Counted from the first letter of the stretch, positions 42,588-54,679 are shown. The stretch is 64,000 nt of DNA from an uncultured Aliiroseovarius sp. (GCF_947497285.1 NZ_CANMFT010000007.1:1-64000); one strand, 5' to 3'. The notes: generated by a model not told the origin, from the sequence alone. A program made the numbers and translations.

Positions 42588-42676
42588 CGCGAAAGAATCA
42601 GACATTCCGAATAATCAATTGAGCCGGGCGGTGAACGTGATATGTTCCCCGCCCCGGTATCTGTCAGGAGTGGGAC

Positions 42677-43795
42677 ATGAAGATCAGTATCGAACGCGGC
42701 GCGCTTCTTAAGGCCGTGGCCCAAGCGCAATCAGTTGTAGAACGCCGCAACACGATCCCAATTTTGGCAAACGTGTTGATCGAAGCGGACGGAAACAGTG
42801 TCACCTTCCGTGCCACTGATCTGGATATCGAAGTGGTCGACAAAGCGGATGCGGTTGTAGAACGCGCAGGTGCCACGACTGTATCCGCTGTAACCCTGCA
42901 TGAAATCGTGCGCAAATTACCCGATGGCGCATTGATTCAACTGACCGACGATGGCGCAACTGGGCGCTTGACGGTCGAAGCCGGGCGGTCGAATTTCTCG
43001 TTGGCGACGCTGCCCAAGGAAGATTTCCCGGTTATGGCCTCGTCTGAGTATTCGGCGAACTTCTCGGCCCCTGCGCCGGTTCTGCGGCGCCTGTTTGACA
43101 AGTCGAAATTCGCCATCTCCACCGAAGAAACGCGGTATTATCTGAATGGTGTCTACATGCATGTCTCTGAGGCGGAAGGGGGCAAAGTCTTGCGCTGTGT
43201 GGCCACCGACGGCCACCGTCTGGCCCGCATCGATGCTGACTTGCCCGCAGGTGCCGAAGACATGCCGGGTGTGATCGTGCCGCGCAAGACGGTTGGCGAA
43301 ATGCGCAAACTTCTGGATGACGACGACGCGACCATCGCGGTGTCTGTCTCGGAAACGAAGATCCGGTTTGCGACGCCTGCGATCACACTGACGTCGAAGG
43401 TGATTGATGGCACTTTCCCGGACTACACCCGCGTGATCCCAAGCGGAAACACACGGAAGTTAGAGGTGGACGCTGCCGAATTCGCGCAGGCAGTCGACCG
43501 CGTGGCGACCGTGTCCAGCGAACGATCGCGCGCTGTGAAGCTGCAACTTGACGAAGATCGCTTGATCCTGTCAGTCAATGCGCCCGACGCAGGCGCCGCA
43601 GAAGAAGAACTTGCCGTGGCCTATGGTGATGAGCGGCTCGAAATCGGCTTTAACGCCAAATACCTGCTTGAGATCGCCAGCCAAGTGGACCGCGAGAATG
43701 CCGTGTTCATGTTCAATTCGTCCGGCGACCCGACGCTTATGCGCGAAGGCAACGACACCAGCGCCGTTTATGTCGTGATGCCGATGCGTGTGTGA
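42677..43795 (+). CDS. dnaN: DNA polymerase III beta subunit (sliding clamp) DnaN
   Basis: A 372-residue clamp with the three-domain fold: MKISIERGALLKAVAQAQSVVERRNTIPILANVLIEA, TRYYLNGVYMH, LRCVATDGHRLARI, VSSERSRAVKLQL and the C-terminal AVYVVMPMRV. CAGGAG lies upstream of the ATG. It has its own 137-base upstream region. Confidence 0.97.
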   Translation: MKISIERGALLKAVAQAQSVVERRNTIPILANVLIEADGNSVTFRATDLDIEVVDKADAVVERAGATTVSAVTLHEIVRKLPDGALIQLTDDGATGRLTVEAGRSNFSLATLPKEDFPVMASSEYSANFSAPAPVLRRLFDKSKFAISTEETRYYLNGVYMHVSEAEGGKVLRCVATDGHRLARIDADLPAGAEDMPGVIVPRKTVGEMRKLLDDDDATIAVSVSETKIRFATPAITLTSKVIDGTFPDYTRVIPSGNTRKLEVDAAEFAQAVDRVATVSSERSRAVKLQLDEDRLILSVNAPDAGAAEEELAVAYGDERLEIGFNAKYLLEIASQVDRENAVFMFNSSGDPTLMREGNDTSAVYVVMPMRV

Positions 43796-43835
43796 ACCGG
43801 TGTATCAGCCCTGACGAACCAGAGGGGTGGGCGCC

Positions 43836-44954
43836 ATGACACTTGCCCTTCGCGAACTGCGATTGAGCCATTTTCGCAGTCATAAAGCCGCCAAGCTGGA
43901 TCTTGATGGACGCCCCGTGGCGATCCACGGGGTCAACGGGGCGGGCAAGACGAACATTCTTGAAGCGGTATCCATGCTGTCGCCGGGCAGGGGGCTTCGC
44001 CGTGCGACGGTTGATGAAATGATCCGGCGACCCGAGGGCGTCGGTTGGAAGGTCGCTGCGATCTTGCAAAGCCTGCACCAGATGCACGAGGTCGAAACCT
44101 GGGTTGAGGCCGGCGCAACCCGGCAAGTTCGAATTGACGGAAAGACCGCGCCACAGATTGCGCTTAGTCGCATTGCGCGCGTGATCTGGTTGGTGCCGGT
44201 GATGGACCGGCTATGGGTCGAAGGCGCAGACGGTCGCCGGCGGTTTCTGGACCGCATGACCATGAGTTTCGAGCCCTCACATGCAGATGCGGTTCTGACC
44301 TATGAAAAAGCGATGCGCGAAAGGAACCGCCTTTTGAAGGACGGGCAGCGCGATGCCCATTGGTATCGCGCGCTCGAGGCGCAGATGGCCAAGGCGGGTG
44401 CGGCAATTTCGGCGAACCGGGCGGCGACGCTGATCCAACTGAGGGCGGCGCAAGCCGAGGCAGAAACCGCGTTTCCCGTCGCCGATCTGTTACTTGTTCA
44501 TGCGCAAGAATCTGACGCGCCGACAGATGAGGCAGGACTTGCAGTTGCGTTTGCCGAAAGCCGCGCGCGCGATGTGCTGGCAGGCCGCACGCTTGTCGGG
44601 CCGCACCGTGTTGATCTGGCCGCGAGCTATGCAACCAAAGGCATGGCCGCGCGCGATTGTTCAACAGGCGAGCAGAAGGCGCTTTTGGTTTCACTAATCT
44701 TGGCCAATGGTCGCGCGCTGGCCCAGACATTTGGCGCCCCTCCGATCCTGCTTCTTGACGAAGTGGCGGCCCATCTTGACGCCGGTCGACGTGCCGCCCT
44801 GTATGACGAGATCTGCGCCTTGGGGGCGCAAGCGTTCATGACGGGAACCGGGCCCGAGTTGTTCAGCACGCTTGGGGCTCGTGCCCAGCATATGAGCGTG
44901 GGCGAAGTTGATGGAACATCGTTCATAGAGGTTCTGCACGACGGCGCGATTTGA
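43836..44954 (+). CDS. recF: DNA replication and repair protein RecF
   Basis: A 372-residue SMC-like ATPase that helps load RecA at gaps. Walker A is VNGAGKTNILEAVSMLSPGRGL, signature CSTGEQKALLVSLILANG, and Walker B PPILLLDEVAAHLDAGRR. I use the ATG at 43836 with AGAGGGG upstream; a GTG nine bases earlier is possible. It follows dnaN by 40 bases. Confidence 0.95.
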   Translation: MTLALRELRLSHFRSHKAAKLDLDGRPVAIHGVNGAGKTNILEAVSMLSPGRGLRRATVDEMIRRPEGVGWKVAAILQSLHQMHEVETWVEAGATRQVRIDGKTAPQIALSRIARVIWLVPVMDRLWVEGADGRRRFLDRMTMSFEPSHADAVLTYEKAMRERNRLLKDGQRDAHWYRALEAQMAKAGAAISANRAATLIQLRAAQAEAETAFPVADLLLVHAQESDAPTDEAGLAVAFAESRARDVLAGRTLVGPHRVDLAASYATKGMAARDCSTGEQKALLVSLILANGRALAQTFGAPPILLLDEVAAHLDAGRRAALYDEICALGAQAFMTGTGPELFSTLGARAQHMSVGEVDGTSFIEVLHDGAI

Positions 44955-45051
44955 CAACTAGCCCATTGCCGAAAGGCAGTTGATTTGCCAGAGTTCACGC
45001 GCCTGATCACGACCTTCCGTGTGGGGCGTCATGAAAGCGAGGCGAAACAAA

Positions 45052-45468
45052 ATGAACATGAACCGTGTCAGCCTGATCACTCTTGGTGTGGCCAGCATAG
45101 ACCGCGCGCGTGCCTTCTACGAAGCGATCGGGTGGGTGCCTGATACCGTGTTGGACCTTGTCGTTTTCTACAACATGAACGGGATGAAGTTTGGTTTCTT
45201 CACGCTCGAAGGGCTTGCGCGTGAACAGGGTCGTCCCATGGAAGACCTGTCGACCGGTGCAATGACGCTTTCGCAGTGCTTTGTTTCGGAAGCCGAAGTG
45301 GACGCGGCGTATGAACGCGCACTGAAAGCTGGTGCGCGCGAAGTCACTGCGCCAGTGAAGACGGAATGGGGTGGGTATTCGGGCTATATTGCCGATCCTG
45401 ATGGGCATATCTGGGAATATGCATTCAACCCGTTCTGGCCGCTGGATGAAGAAGGTCATTTGGTTTGA
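45052..45468 (+). CDS. VOC (glyoxalase/dioxygenase fold) family protein
   Basis: A 138-residue single-domain VOC protein: VSLITLGVASIDRARAFYEAIGW, the middle MTLSQCFVSEAEVDAAYERALKAGA and GGYSGYIADPDGHIWEYAFNP, where the Glu and the His/Gln positions form the metal site. The reaction is unknown. The start is the ATG at 45052 (GAGGCGAAA upstream). It overlaps the LysE gene by four bases and interrupts the usual recF-gyrB adjacency. Confidence 0.82.
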   Translation: MNMNRVSLITLGVASIDRARAFYEAIGWVPDTVLDLVVFYNMNGMKFGFFTLEGLAREQGRPMEDLSTGAMTLSQCFVSEAEVDAAYERALKAGAREVTAPVKTEWGGYSGYIADPDGHIWEYAFNPFWPLDEEGHLV

Positions 45469-46085
45469 CGCTTACCGTCGCCGAGCTGGGGTTCTACATC
45501 CTCGGTTTGTTTATCCTGTTTCTCACCCCTGGTCCGGTATGGGTTGCCTTGGTCGCGCGCGTCTTGGCGGGCGGCTTTGCGCAGGCGTGGCCGCTGGCGA
45601 TGGGTGTCGCAATTGGGGATATCTTCTGGGCTGTGCTGGCCGCGCTGGGAATGGGCTGGGTCGCCTCCAGCATCGGCGGTGCAATGCTGGTGTTGAGGGC
45701 CATCGCTGCCCTTTTCTTCATCTGGCTCGGGGTCACCATTATCCGGTCAGCAGATGCGGGCATATCGGGAGACCGCAGACTGACCCGCCCCGGCGTCTGG
45801 GCGGGGTTCGTGGCAGGACTGATTGTCATACTGTCCAACCCCAAGGCGATCCTATTCTACATGGGTGTATTGCCAGGATTTTTCGACCTGACGCGGTTGA
45901 CGCTTCCGGATGTCGTAGCGATTGGCGTCGCCTCGTTTGTGGTCCCGCTTGTCGGCAATTTGGGACTGGCGTTCTTCATCGACCGCGCCCGCAGCCTTTT
46001 GTCCTCACCACAGTCGCTTAAGCGCATGAATTTGGCCGCCGGAAGCCTGCTAATTCTGGTCGGTCTGGTCATTCCTTTCGCATAA
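45465..46085 (+). CDS. LysE/RhtB family amino-acid exporter
   Basis: A 206-residue inner-membrane exporter with about six helices. The LysE signature FLTPGPVWVALVARVLAGGFAQAWPLAMGVAIGDIFW lies near the N-terminus and GLIVILSNPKAILFYMGVLPGFFDL in the middle. The start is a TTG at 45465 overlapping the VOC stop (TTGA), so it is translationally coupled to it. The exported compound may be an amino acid or a homoserine-like molecule. Confidence 0.85.
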   Translation: MTLTVAELGFYILGLFILFLTPGPVWVALVARVLAGGFAQAWPLAMGVAIGDIFWAVLAALGMGWVASSIGGAMLVLRAIAALFFIWLGVTIIRSADAGISGDRRLTRPGVWAGFVAGLIVILSNPKAILFYMGVLPGFFDLTRLTLPDVVAIGVASFVVPLVGNLGLAFFIDRARSLLSSPQSLKRMNLAAGSLLILVGLVIPFA

Positions 46086-46102
46086 GCGGAAATCTGGGCG
46101 GT

Positions 46103-48603
<2,501 letters not shown>

Positions 48604-48773
48604 TCAACGAAGGACGGGACTCGCCAACACTGCCGCCTCCATGAGTTTTGCTGATAAGCAATCGAAGATGCGGACCCCCTAGCTGAGCGGACCAGCCCGC
48701 CGAGGTCTGAGTTGGCCTTTTTCAATGAAAGGTGGTCGCCCTTTGCGTTGCGCAAAGCGCCATATCTTAGTGG

Positions 48774-49877
48774 TCATCTGACAATGAAGTCAGCGTGCAG
48801 CGCGCCGGCAGCCTTTATGCTTTTCAATATGTCGATCATGTCACGTGGCGCGACCCCCAAAGCATTCAACCCAGCGATCACTTCTGAAAGCGATGTGCCG
48901 CCTTCAACCTCGGCAAGGCCTGTCCCCGGCTCTTCTTCGATGCTAGCGTTGGTGCGGGGGACGACGATAGCCTCTCCGGCCGAGAATGGGTTGGGTTGAA
49001 CAACGACTGGTTGCTCCTGGATGCGTAGTGTCAGGTTTCCCTGAGAAACTGCCACCCGACTAATCCTGACATCGGCACCCATCACAATCGTGCCGGATCT
49101 TTGGTCAACGACAACTTTTGCTTTCCGTTCTGGTTGGACACCGAGGTTTTCGATCGTGCCAATTGCATGAGCCGGTGAAATAGCCCGTGTTGCGCTGATG
49201 TCGACAACAACTGTGCCGCTGTCCAGCATGCGCGAAACGATGCGCCCATATTTGCCATTAATTGCGGTTTCAATACGTTCGGCTGTGGTGAAGTCGGGTG
49301 TTCTGAGCGCAAGGCGAATTGATTTCAACTTTGTAAAGTCAAAGTCAATCTCTCGCTCTACACGTGCACCATTCGGGATCACGCCGCTTGTTGGAACACC
49401 TTGCGTAACTGTTGCTGCATCGCCTTCTGCAGTCGCCCCCCCTGCGATTACGGTACCTTGACCAACCGCGTAGATTTCTCCGTCGGCTGCATTCAGGGGG
49501 GTCATGATCAGCGTTCCGCCCAGAAGGCTTTTGGCGTCACCGATTGCAGAAACCGTGACATCAATTCGCGAACCAGCACGCGCAAAAGGCGGCAGGGTTG
49601 CGGTGACGAAAACGGCCGCGACATTCTTTGGCCTGAACTGTTCACCGGTGATGTTAACACCGAGCCGCTCTAGTATGTTTGACATAATATCTTCAGTGAA
49701 TGGCGCGTTCCGGATGCCATCCCCTGAACCATTCAAGCCGACGACAAGGCCGTAGCCAACAAGGTCATTGCCGCGCACGCCATCGAATTCAACAAGGTCT
49801 TTGATGCGAACGGAATTCGCGGTCGAAGAACTGGCGATCAAGCAAAAAGCAGCGAGAAGAACGAAAAGTCGGATCAT
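48774..49877 (-). CDS. flgI: flagellar P-ring protein FlgI
   Basis: A 367-residue periplasmic ring protein. A signal peptide (MIRLFVLLAAFCLIASSSTA) is followed by VRIKDLVEFDGVRGNDLVGYGLVVGLNGSGDG and the C-terminal GGTSLSEVIAGLNALGVAPRDMIDILKSIKAAGALHADFIV, all typical. It overlaps the flgL end by four bases. It is the last gene of the block motB-flgE-flgK-flgL-flgI; its chaperone FlgA is in the other block. Confidence 0.94.
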   Translation of the reverse strand: MIRLFVLLAAFCLIASSSTANSVRIKDLVEFDGVRGNDLVGYGLVVGLNGSGDGIRNAPFTEDIMSNILERLGVNITGEQFRPKNVAAVFVTATLPPFARAGSRIDVTVSAIGDAKSLLGGTLIMTPLNAADGEIYAVGQGTVIAGGATAEGDAATVTQGVPTSGVIPNGARVEREIDFDFTKLKSIRLALRTPDFTTAERIETAINGKYGRIVSRMLDSGTVVVDISATRAISPAHAIGTIENLGVQPERKAKVVVDQRSGTIVMGADVRISRVAVSQGNLTLRIQEQPVVVQPNPFSAGEAIVVPRTNASIEEEPGTGLAEVEGGTSLSEVIAGLNALGVAPRDMIDILKSIKAAGALHADFIVR

Positions 49878-50884
49878 CGCATGTAGTCCGTAAATGAGAG
49901 TTTCGAGAGCCGCGCGGTGACTGTGTAGAGCGACTCCATTTGTCCATAGAGTGCTTCAAGTGCCGTTGCGGTTTCATAAGGGTCAACGGCCGTCAGTTCG
50001 TTTCGTGCAAGCTCAAGAGCGGCGCGTTCAGCAGCGTTTTGAACAGTGGCATTTTCGATCCGCGCTTCGACCGCTCCGACCCGGGCGCGTGTCATCGTAA
50101 GCCCATCAATGGCGCCAAGCAGCTCGGACGAGGCCAACGCGCTTAGCTCTCTTTGTGCGGTGGCGTCCCCAGAAAGGACGCCTTCCGAAATCACCACCGA
50201 CTTTGCGAGGGCGCTAAGCAAATCACGGATTTCGGTGCTATCTGCTTTCGTTGACAACGACACGGTTTCACCATTGCCCAGCTGGATAGGTCCCATATCT
50301 GCGTCGGCGCCAATGTAACCGGTGGTTTCAAATCCGCCGCCGACGTCATCAAACCAAGCGTCGATTTGCATCGCGACACCAGATGCTGTGGTTTGCCCTG
50401 AGGCGGCGCTTAGAAGGGCGCTGATGATTGTGTCTGTGTCGGCCAGTGCTTGACCATCTGTCGCGGCCCCTGCGAACAGAGATCGACCGCCGACGTTGGT
50501 GTTCAGAGAGGAAATGATCGAAGCGAACTTCTCGCGTGCATCGACAGCTGTGACGCCAATTAGCGTCGTGTTGTGCGAGCTGATGGCGCCAATCAATCCG
50601 CTGGATACATCTTGCGCTTGTTCTTGGATATTTCCAAGAACAAGCTGCGCTGTTGCGGTCAATGTCGCCGCCTCGTTGGTTGCCTGTTTGTGGGCGGTCA
50701 GGAGTTTCAGGCTATGTTCAATTCCGGCAATCGGACCGTAATCCCCTGACGTCGCAGAGGTCACGTCGGATTTGCGACCTGTGGCAAGCTCCATCCCAAG
50801 TCGTGAAAGATCCTGCTTCATGCGGGCATTCAAATGTCGTGTCTGAAAGGTGCTTGCGAGATCACCATATGTGGCAAATGACAT
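49874..50884 (-). CDS. flgL: hook-filament junction protein FlgL
   Basis: A 336-residue flagellin-like protein. The N-terminal helix MSFATYGDLASTFQTRHLNARMKQDLSRLGMELATGRKSD and the C-terminal helix VGAVEARIENATVQNAAERAALELARNELTAVDPYETATALEALYGQMESLYTVTARLSKLSF follow FlgL. It lies nine bases after flgK. Confidence 0.9.
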   Translation of the reverse strand: MSFATYGDLASTFQTRHLNARMKQDLSRLGMELATGRKSDVTSATSGDYGPIAGIEHSLKLLTAHKQATNEAATLTATAQLVLGNIQEQAQDVSSGLIGAISSHNTTLIGVTAVDAREKFASIISSLNTNVGGRSLFAGAATDGQALADTDTIISALLSAASGQTTASGVAMQIDAWFDDVGGGFETTGYIGADADMGPIQLGNGETVSLSTKADSTEIRDLLSALAKSVVISEGVLSGDATAQRELSALASSELLGAIDGLTMTRARVGAVEARIENATVQNAAERAALELARNELTAVDPYETATALEALYGQMESLYTVTARLSKLSFTDYMR

Positions 50885-50893
50885 GGTCGCCTC

Positions 50894-52351
50894 CTACAGC
50901 CCAAGGATCGTTTGAAGCATCTCATCGACGGTCGAAATGACTTGTGCGTTCGCCGCGTAGGCCTGTTCGATCATCATGAGCTTTTGCATTTCCGCATCAG
51001 TATCGACACCCTTCGAATACTCCATTTGCCGCAAACTGTTGTGTTGTGCTGTTGAGAAGGTCAGGCGCGTTTCGGTCTGATTTCGTTCTGCGCCAATGAC
51101 TGTTAAAAGATCAGCCGCAAGGCCAGCGGACGACCGGGCCGCGCCAAGAAACCCGCCCGATGCGGGCACGCGGTTTTCAGACAAGGCATCGGCAAGGTCT
51201 CCTAGCAACGAGGCATTTCCAACATCGCCCGGAACGGCCGCGCCAAGCCCATCGCGCAAGCGCCAAATCGCGCCGCTTTGGTCAGGATCGACAGCAGCGT
51301 TAACCGTAAGGCGCGTTGAAAGCGCGACTTCATCGAGTGGGTCAAACGGCGCGCCGTTATCCGTGAAAAGACCGGCACCACCGGGTGCACGTGTCGGGTC
51401 AAGTGAAGGGTCCTGGAACCGTTCAACCAGATCGCGGGCAACAGCGTCAACGCGGCTTTGGGCAGAAACCGCAAGATCGTCGCGGACATCGAACAGACCG
51501 GCCAGTGAGCCGCCGGCAATCGGGCCTCGCTCAGCCGAGGTGACAATTGCCCGCCCATTGATCGTCAAGCCGGATAGTGCCCCGCCTGCTTGTGTCATTT
51601 CTGGAACAATCATGTTTACGGTGGAGAATTCCAGCTCGGCAGCTTTGCCATCCAGAAGTAAAGCCCCACCCGTGGTGATCAGCGCTACTTGGCCGTGGTC
51701 GCGGGGTATCTCCTTGAGTGGGACAATTGACGAAATTTCATCAATCTTCATTTGGCGAAGGTCCATCATGCCGGACGGGTCGACGCCACGCATCATGGCT
51801 TCTTGAATTTTGGTGTTGAGGAACTGAACATCTTTCAGGCCAGCGTTCAGCTGGTCGACCTGAAGCGCGATGCCCCGGTCAGCTTCAAGGCGCGCATTTT
51901 GAATGTTGTCGGTGGTCGTCTTCAAATGGGAGGTCAAACCTTTGGCTGCGTCCAGAACTGCGGACAGGCGTGCTTCGCTGTCGGGACGTGCTGCAGCTTC
52001 GACCAGAGACGCTTCGAATTGAGCGATGCGTCCCGAAAGGGACCCCGCGCTGTCGGGGCTTCCGATCACACGCTCCAGATCCGAGAGGAATTGAGCATGT
52101 GTTCCGGTGTGCCCTATAGCTGCGTCGGCAAGGCGACGGTCGCCAATCAGCACGTTGTCCGTATGCCGGATGACACCTTCGACGCGCACGCCCGAACCCG
52201 CGCCACCGAGCGATCTGGTCGACAGCTCCAACGATCTGGGTACATAGCCCTCCGTCATCGCATTGGCCACGTTTGAAGACACAAGTTCTGCGGCTCTGGC
52301 GTTTGCGTTCAGGCCTGAAAGGGCGTTGGAGAGGGCTCCTGCGATGCTCAT
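50894..52351 (-). CDS. flgK: hook-filament junction protein FlgK
   Basis: A 485-residue protein. It shows ALSNALSGLNANARAAELVSSNVANAMTEGYVPRSLEL at the N-terminus, and the C-terminal EYSKGVDTDAEMQKLMMIEQAYAANAQVISTVDEMLQTILGL, both family patterns. It connects the hook to FlgL and the filament. It follows flgE by 26 bases. Confidence 0.93.
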   Translation of the reverse strand: MSIAGALSNALSGLNANARAAELVSSNVANAMTEGYVPRSLELSTRSLGGAGSGVRVEGVIRHTDNVLIGDRRLADAAIGHTGTHAQFLSDLERVIGSPDSAGSLSGRIAQFEASLVEAAARPDSEARLSAVLDAAKGLTSHLKTTTDNIQNARLEADRGIALQVDQLNAGLKDVQFLNTKIQEAMMRGVDPSGMMDLRQMKIDEISSIVPLKEIPRDHGQVALITTGGALLLDGKAAELEFSTVNMIVPEMTQAGGALSGLTINGRAIVTSAERGPIAGGSLAGLFDVRDDLAVSAQSRVDAVARDLVERFQDPSLDPTRAPGGAGLFTDNGAPFDPLDEVALSTRLTVNAAVDPDQSGAIWRLRDGLGAAVPGDVGNASLLGDLADALSENRVPASGGFLGAARSSAGLAADLLTVIGAERNQTETRLTFSTAQHNSLRQMEYSKGVDTDAEMQKLMMIEQAYAANAQVISTVDEMLQTILGL

Positions 52352-52377
52352 GAATTAGCTCCCGGTGGCGCGCGTCA

Positions 52378-53685
52378 TTACCGTTTGATGTTGGTTGTTT
52401 CCTGAAGCATCTCGTCCACGGTCTGGATCACCTTCGCATTCGAGCTGTAGGCGCGCTGCGTCTGGATCAGGTTTGTCAGTTCGCCGGCTACGTCGGTTGT
52501 CGACCCTTCACGGGCGAAACCCACAACCTCTCCGGTTGGGCCGTCACCGGCGTCCCACATGAAGAAAGAACCGCTTTCGGGAGAGACTTGGTAGGCCTGA
52601 TTCGACATCGAAATCAGACCATTCGGATTTGGCACATCGACAAGCGGCACCTGATAGATCGTCCGGATGAAGCCGGTGTCATAGGTCGCCTTGATGTAGC
52701 CGTGTTCGTCAACCTCGACGGCCGTTAGGTTGCCGACAGGTGATCCGTCCTTGGTGATCGAAACAGGAGCGAAACTGTCAGACAGTTGGGTCAACCCGTT
52801 TGGATCGCCAATTTTACCGATTGTCAGTGACATGGGGCCACCCAGGACCGTCAGGTCCAAAGTCCCATTCGCCGCATTGTATGTTCCGCCCGAAACGACC
52901 GAGACCGACGCAAGGGTGCCGCCATCTGTACGGCTATTGTCAAACGTCAGCGTGTATTCCCCGATCGAGGCACCGCCTGACGCGCTATCCGTGATGACCA
53001 TTGTCCATTCGTTTGACGACCCGGTGCCAGGTACGGTCGGGGTAAATGAGAAATCCAGAGTCTCGGAGGTGCCCAAGTTTCCGAAATACTCGACCGAAAG
53101 CGGTAGAGCAGTTCCGTCAGCCCCTGCCTGAGTTTCAATTGCCGGAAGGTTGACGCCCAGCTTCATTTCAGTTGTCGGGTCGCCTGCTGTCTGGTTGGCG
53201 TTGATGACAACCGGCTCCAGCCCGACTCCCGTATCGCGCGGGTAGGTCGCAATGTTTCCATCAGCGTCCGCTGGCCAACCCAGCAGGACAAGACCAGTTT
53301 CGGTTTTCAGCACGCCTTCGGAATCCGTTCGAAACGAGCCGGTCGTGGTCATCATCATCGGTCGTTCGCCAGGATTTGCGTCGGCAAAGACCTCCTGCGT
53401 GACTGGCAGCATACCGCGCCCACCGACCGCGATGTCCATCGGGTTTGAAGTCGAAATCAGTGGCCCATGTTCATCGATCAGGCGTTGCGTTGTGGTTCGG
53501 ACCCCGCCGGCTGAATAGGTGCCGGATCCCGCCAAGCCGCCAATGACGAGACTTTGGAAATCTGCTGTCGCCCGTTTGTATCCGAATGTGGAGGAGTTCG
53601 CGATGTTGTCCGAAATCGTGGCCAATTTCGTTGCATGTGCGTTCAAACCGGCTACGCCGGCGCTCAAGGAAGAGGAGATTGTCAT
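52378..53685 (-). CDS. flgE: flagellar hook protein FlgE
   Basis: A 435-residue hook subunit with SLSAGVAGLNAHATKLATISDNIANSSTFGYKRATADFQSL at the N-terminus and GELTNLIQTQRAYSSNAKVIQTVDEMLQETTNIKR at the C-terminus. The centre (SRTDGGTLASVSVVSGGTYN) is variable. I use the ATG at 53685 with AAAGG upstream; the frame extends to 53730 but would run into the promoter. A CtrA-like site is 58 bases upstream. Confidence 0.94.
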   Translation of the reverse strand: MTISSSLSAGVAGLNAHATKLATISDNIANSSTFGYKRATADFQSLVIGGLAGSGTYSAGGVRTTTQRLIDEHGPLISTSNPMDIAVGGRGMLPVTQEVFADANPGERPMMMTTTGSFRTDSEGVLKTETGLVLLGWPADADGNIATYPRDTGVGLEPVVINANQTAGDPTTEMKLGVNLPAIETQAGADGTALPLSVEYFGNLGTSETLDFSFTPTVPGTGSSNEWTMVITDSASGGASIGEYTLTFDNSRTDGGTLASVSVVSGGTYNAANGTLDLTVLGGPMSLTIGKIGDPNGLTQLSDSFAPVSITKDGSPVGNLTAVEVDEHGYIKATYDTGFIRTIYQVPLVDVPNPNGLISMSNQAYQVSPESGSFFMWDAGDGPTGEVVGFAREGSTTDVAGELTNLIQTQRAYSSNAKVIQTVDEMLQETTNIKR

Positions 53686-53743
53686 GGTGCGCCTTTCTGC
53701 TGCATCATTCTTCGTCTTGAGGCACATCATTACCGGTGCGACC

Positions 53744-53759
53744 TTAACAGGCGGCTAAC
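53744..53759 (+). promoter_or_regulatory. candidate CtrA binding site upstream of flgE
   Basis: TTAA-CAGGCGG-CTAAC matches TTAA-N7-TTAAC with one mismatch, in the 120-base gap between motB and flgE. Confidence 0.5.
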
Positions 53760-53805
53760 GGAAGAAAATCTTCTGAAATGTCAGTGCTCGACCTGCACGG
53801 GGTCA

Positions 53806-54618
53806 CTATTTGTCAGACCTGAGAAGGATCAGTTCTATGCGATTGTTGCGCACTGCCATCGTGTTTCCTGCAACTGGCTGACGATCGGCATGGCCCGTGA
53901 CGCGTCGGATTCGTTCTGGCTCAAAGCCCTGCGCGCCAAACAGCTTGCGCACGACGCTAGCGCGGTCCGAGGAAAGATCCCAGGCGGTGTTGTTGGCAAT
54001 CACGATCGGCATCGTCGCAACATGACCTTCGATCGCGACCCCATTTTTGACAAGGTCGAAGACGCGGGCCACCATCGCGATCAGATCTTTCATCGCCGCA
54101 GTTGGAACGCTGCTTTGTGGTTCAAACAAACGTTCGTTTTCCAGATCGAACAGTTCGATCAACAAGCCCTCGTCGGTGACACGGGTGACGATGTGGCGCT
54201 CCACCCCATCACTTGCCATACTTTCACCGCTGCGCCCCAGCAACATATCCTCTAGCTTCTCCAGCTTAGCTGATTCTTCGGCGTCCGGTTCGCCGTTTTG
54301 GCCACCCGGTGTGTTCAGCGGCACACCGCCAGTCCCGGTCTGCGACAGCGTCTCATCCGTGAAGATGCTGTCACCCCCAAACGACCCATCACCGCCCCCG
54401 GAAACACGGTTGACCGGGATCGTGGGGCTGAAATAATCCGCGATACCTTTGCGTTGTTTTTCCGTTGTTGCATTCAAAAGCCACATCAGAAGGAAGAACG
54501 CCATCATGGCTGTCACGAAGTCTGCATAAGCGACTTTCCAAGCGCCGCCATGGTGGCCACCGCCACTGACTTTCTTCACTTTCTTGATGATTATAGGCGC
54601 ATTTGTTTTCGCGCTCAT
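53806..54618 (-). CDS. motB: flagellar motor stator protein MotB
   Basis: A 270-residue stator protein. The single membrane helix begins with AWKVAYADFVTAMMAFFLLMWLL, containing the proton-binding Asp (about residue 33). The plug region follows (NATTEKQRKGIADYFSP), then an OmpA-like peptidoglycan-binding domain. In that domain the usual GHTD reads GHVATMP, while DLSSDRASVVRKLFGAQG and the final NNRIELILLR are kept. motA is not beside it. It is first in the block and is divergent from hmgA, with a CtrA-like site 46 bases upstream. Confidence 0.9.
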   Translation of the reverse strand: MSAKTNAPIIIKKVKKVSGGGHHGGAWKVAYADFVTAMMAFFLLMWLLNATTEKQRKGIADYFSPTIPVNRVSGGGDGSFGGDSIFTDETLSQTGTGGVPLNTPGGQNGEPDAEESAKLEKLEDMLLGRSGESMASDGVERHIVTRVTDEGLLIELFDLENERLFEPQSSVPTAAMKDLIAMVARVFDLVKNGVAIEGHVATMPIVIANNTAWDLSSDRASVVRKLFGAQGFEPERIRRVTGHADRQPVAGNTMAVRNNRIELILLRSDK

Positions 54619-54663
54619 CCCACCACCTCATTTTCACCCAAGGACATGGATAGCAAAGGTGTG

Positions 54664-54679
54664 TTGACGGGCGTTTAAC
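54664..54679 (+). promoter_or_regulatory. candidate CtrA binding site between motB and hmgA
   Basis: TTGA-CGGGCGT-TTAAC matches TTAA-N7-TTAAC with one mismatch. Its position favours control of motB. Confidence 0.5.
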
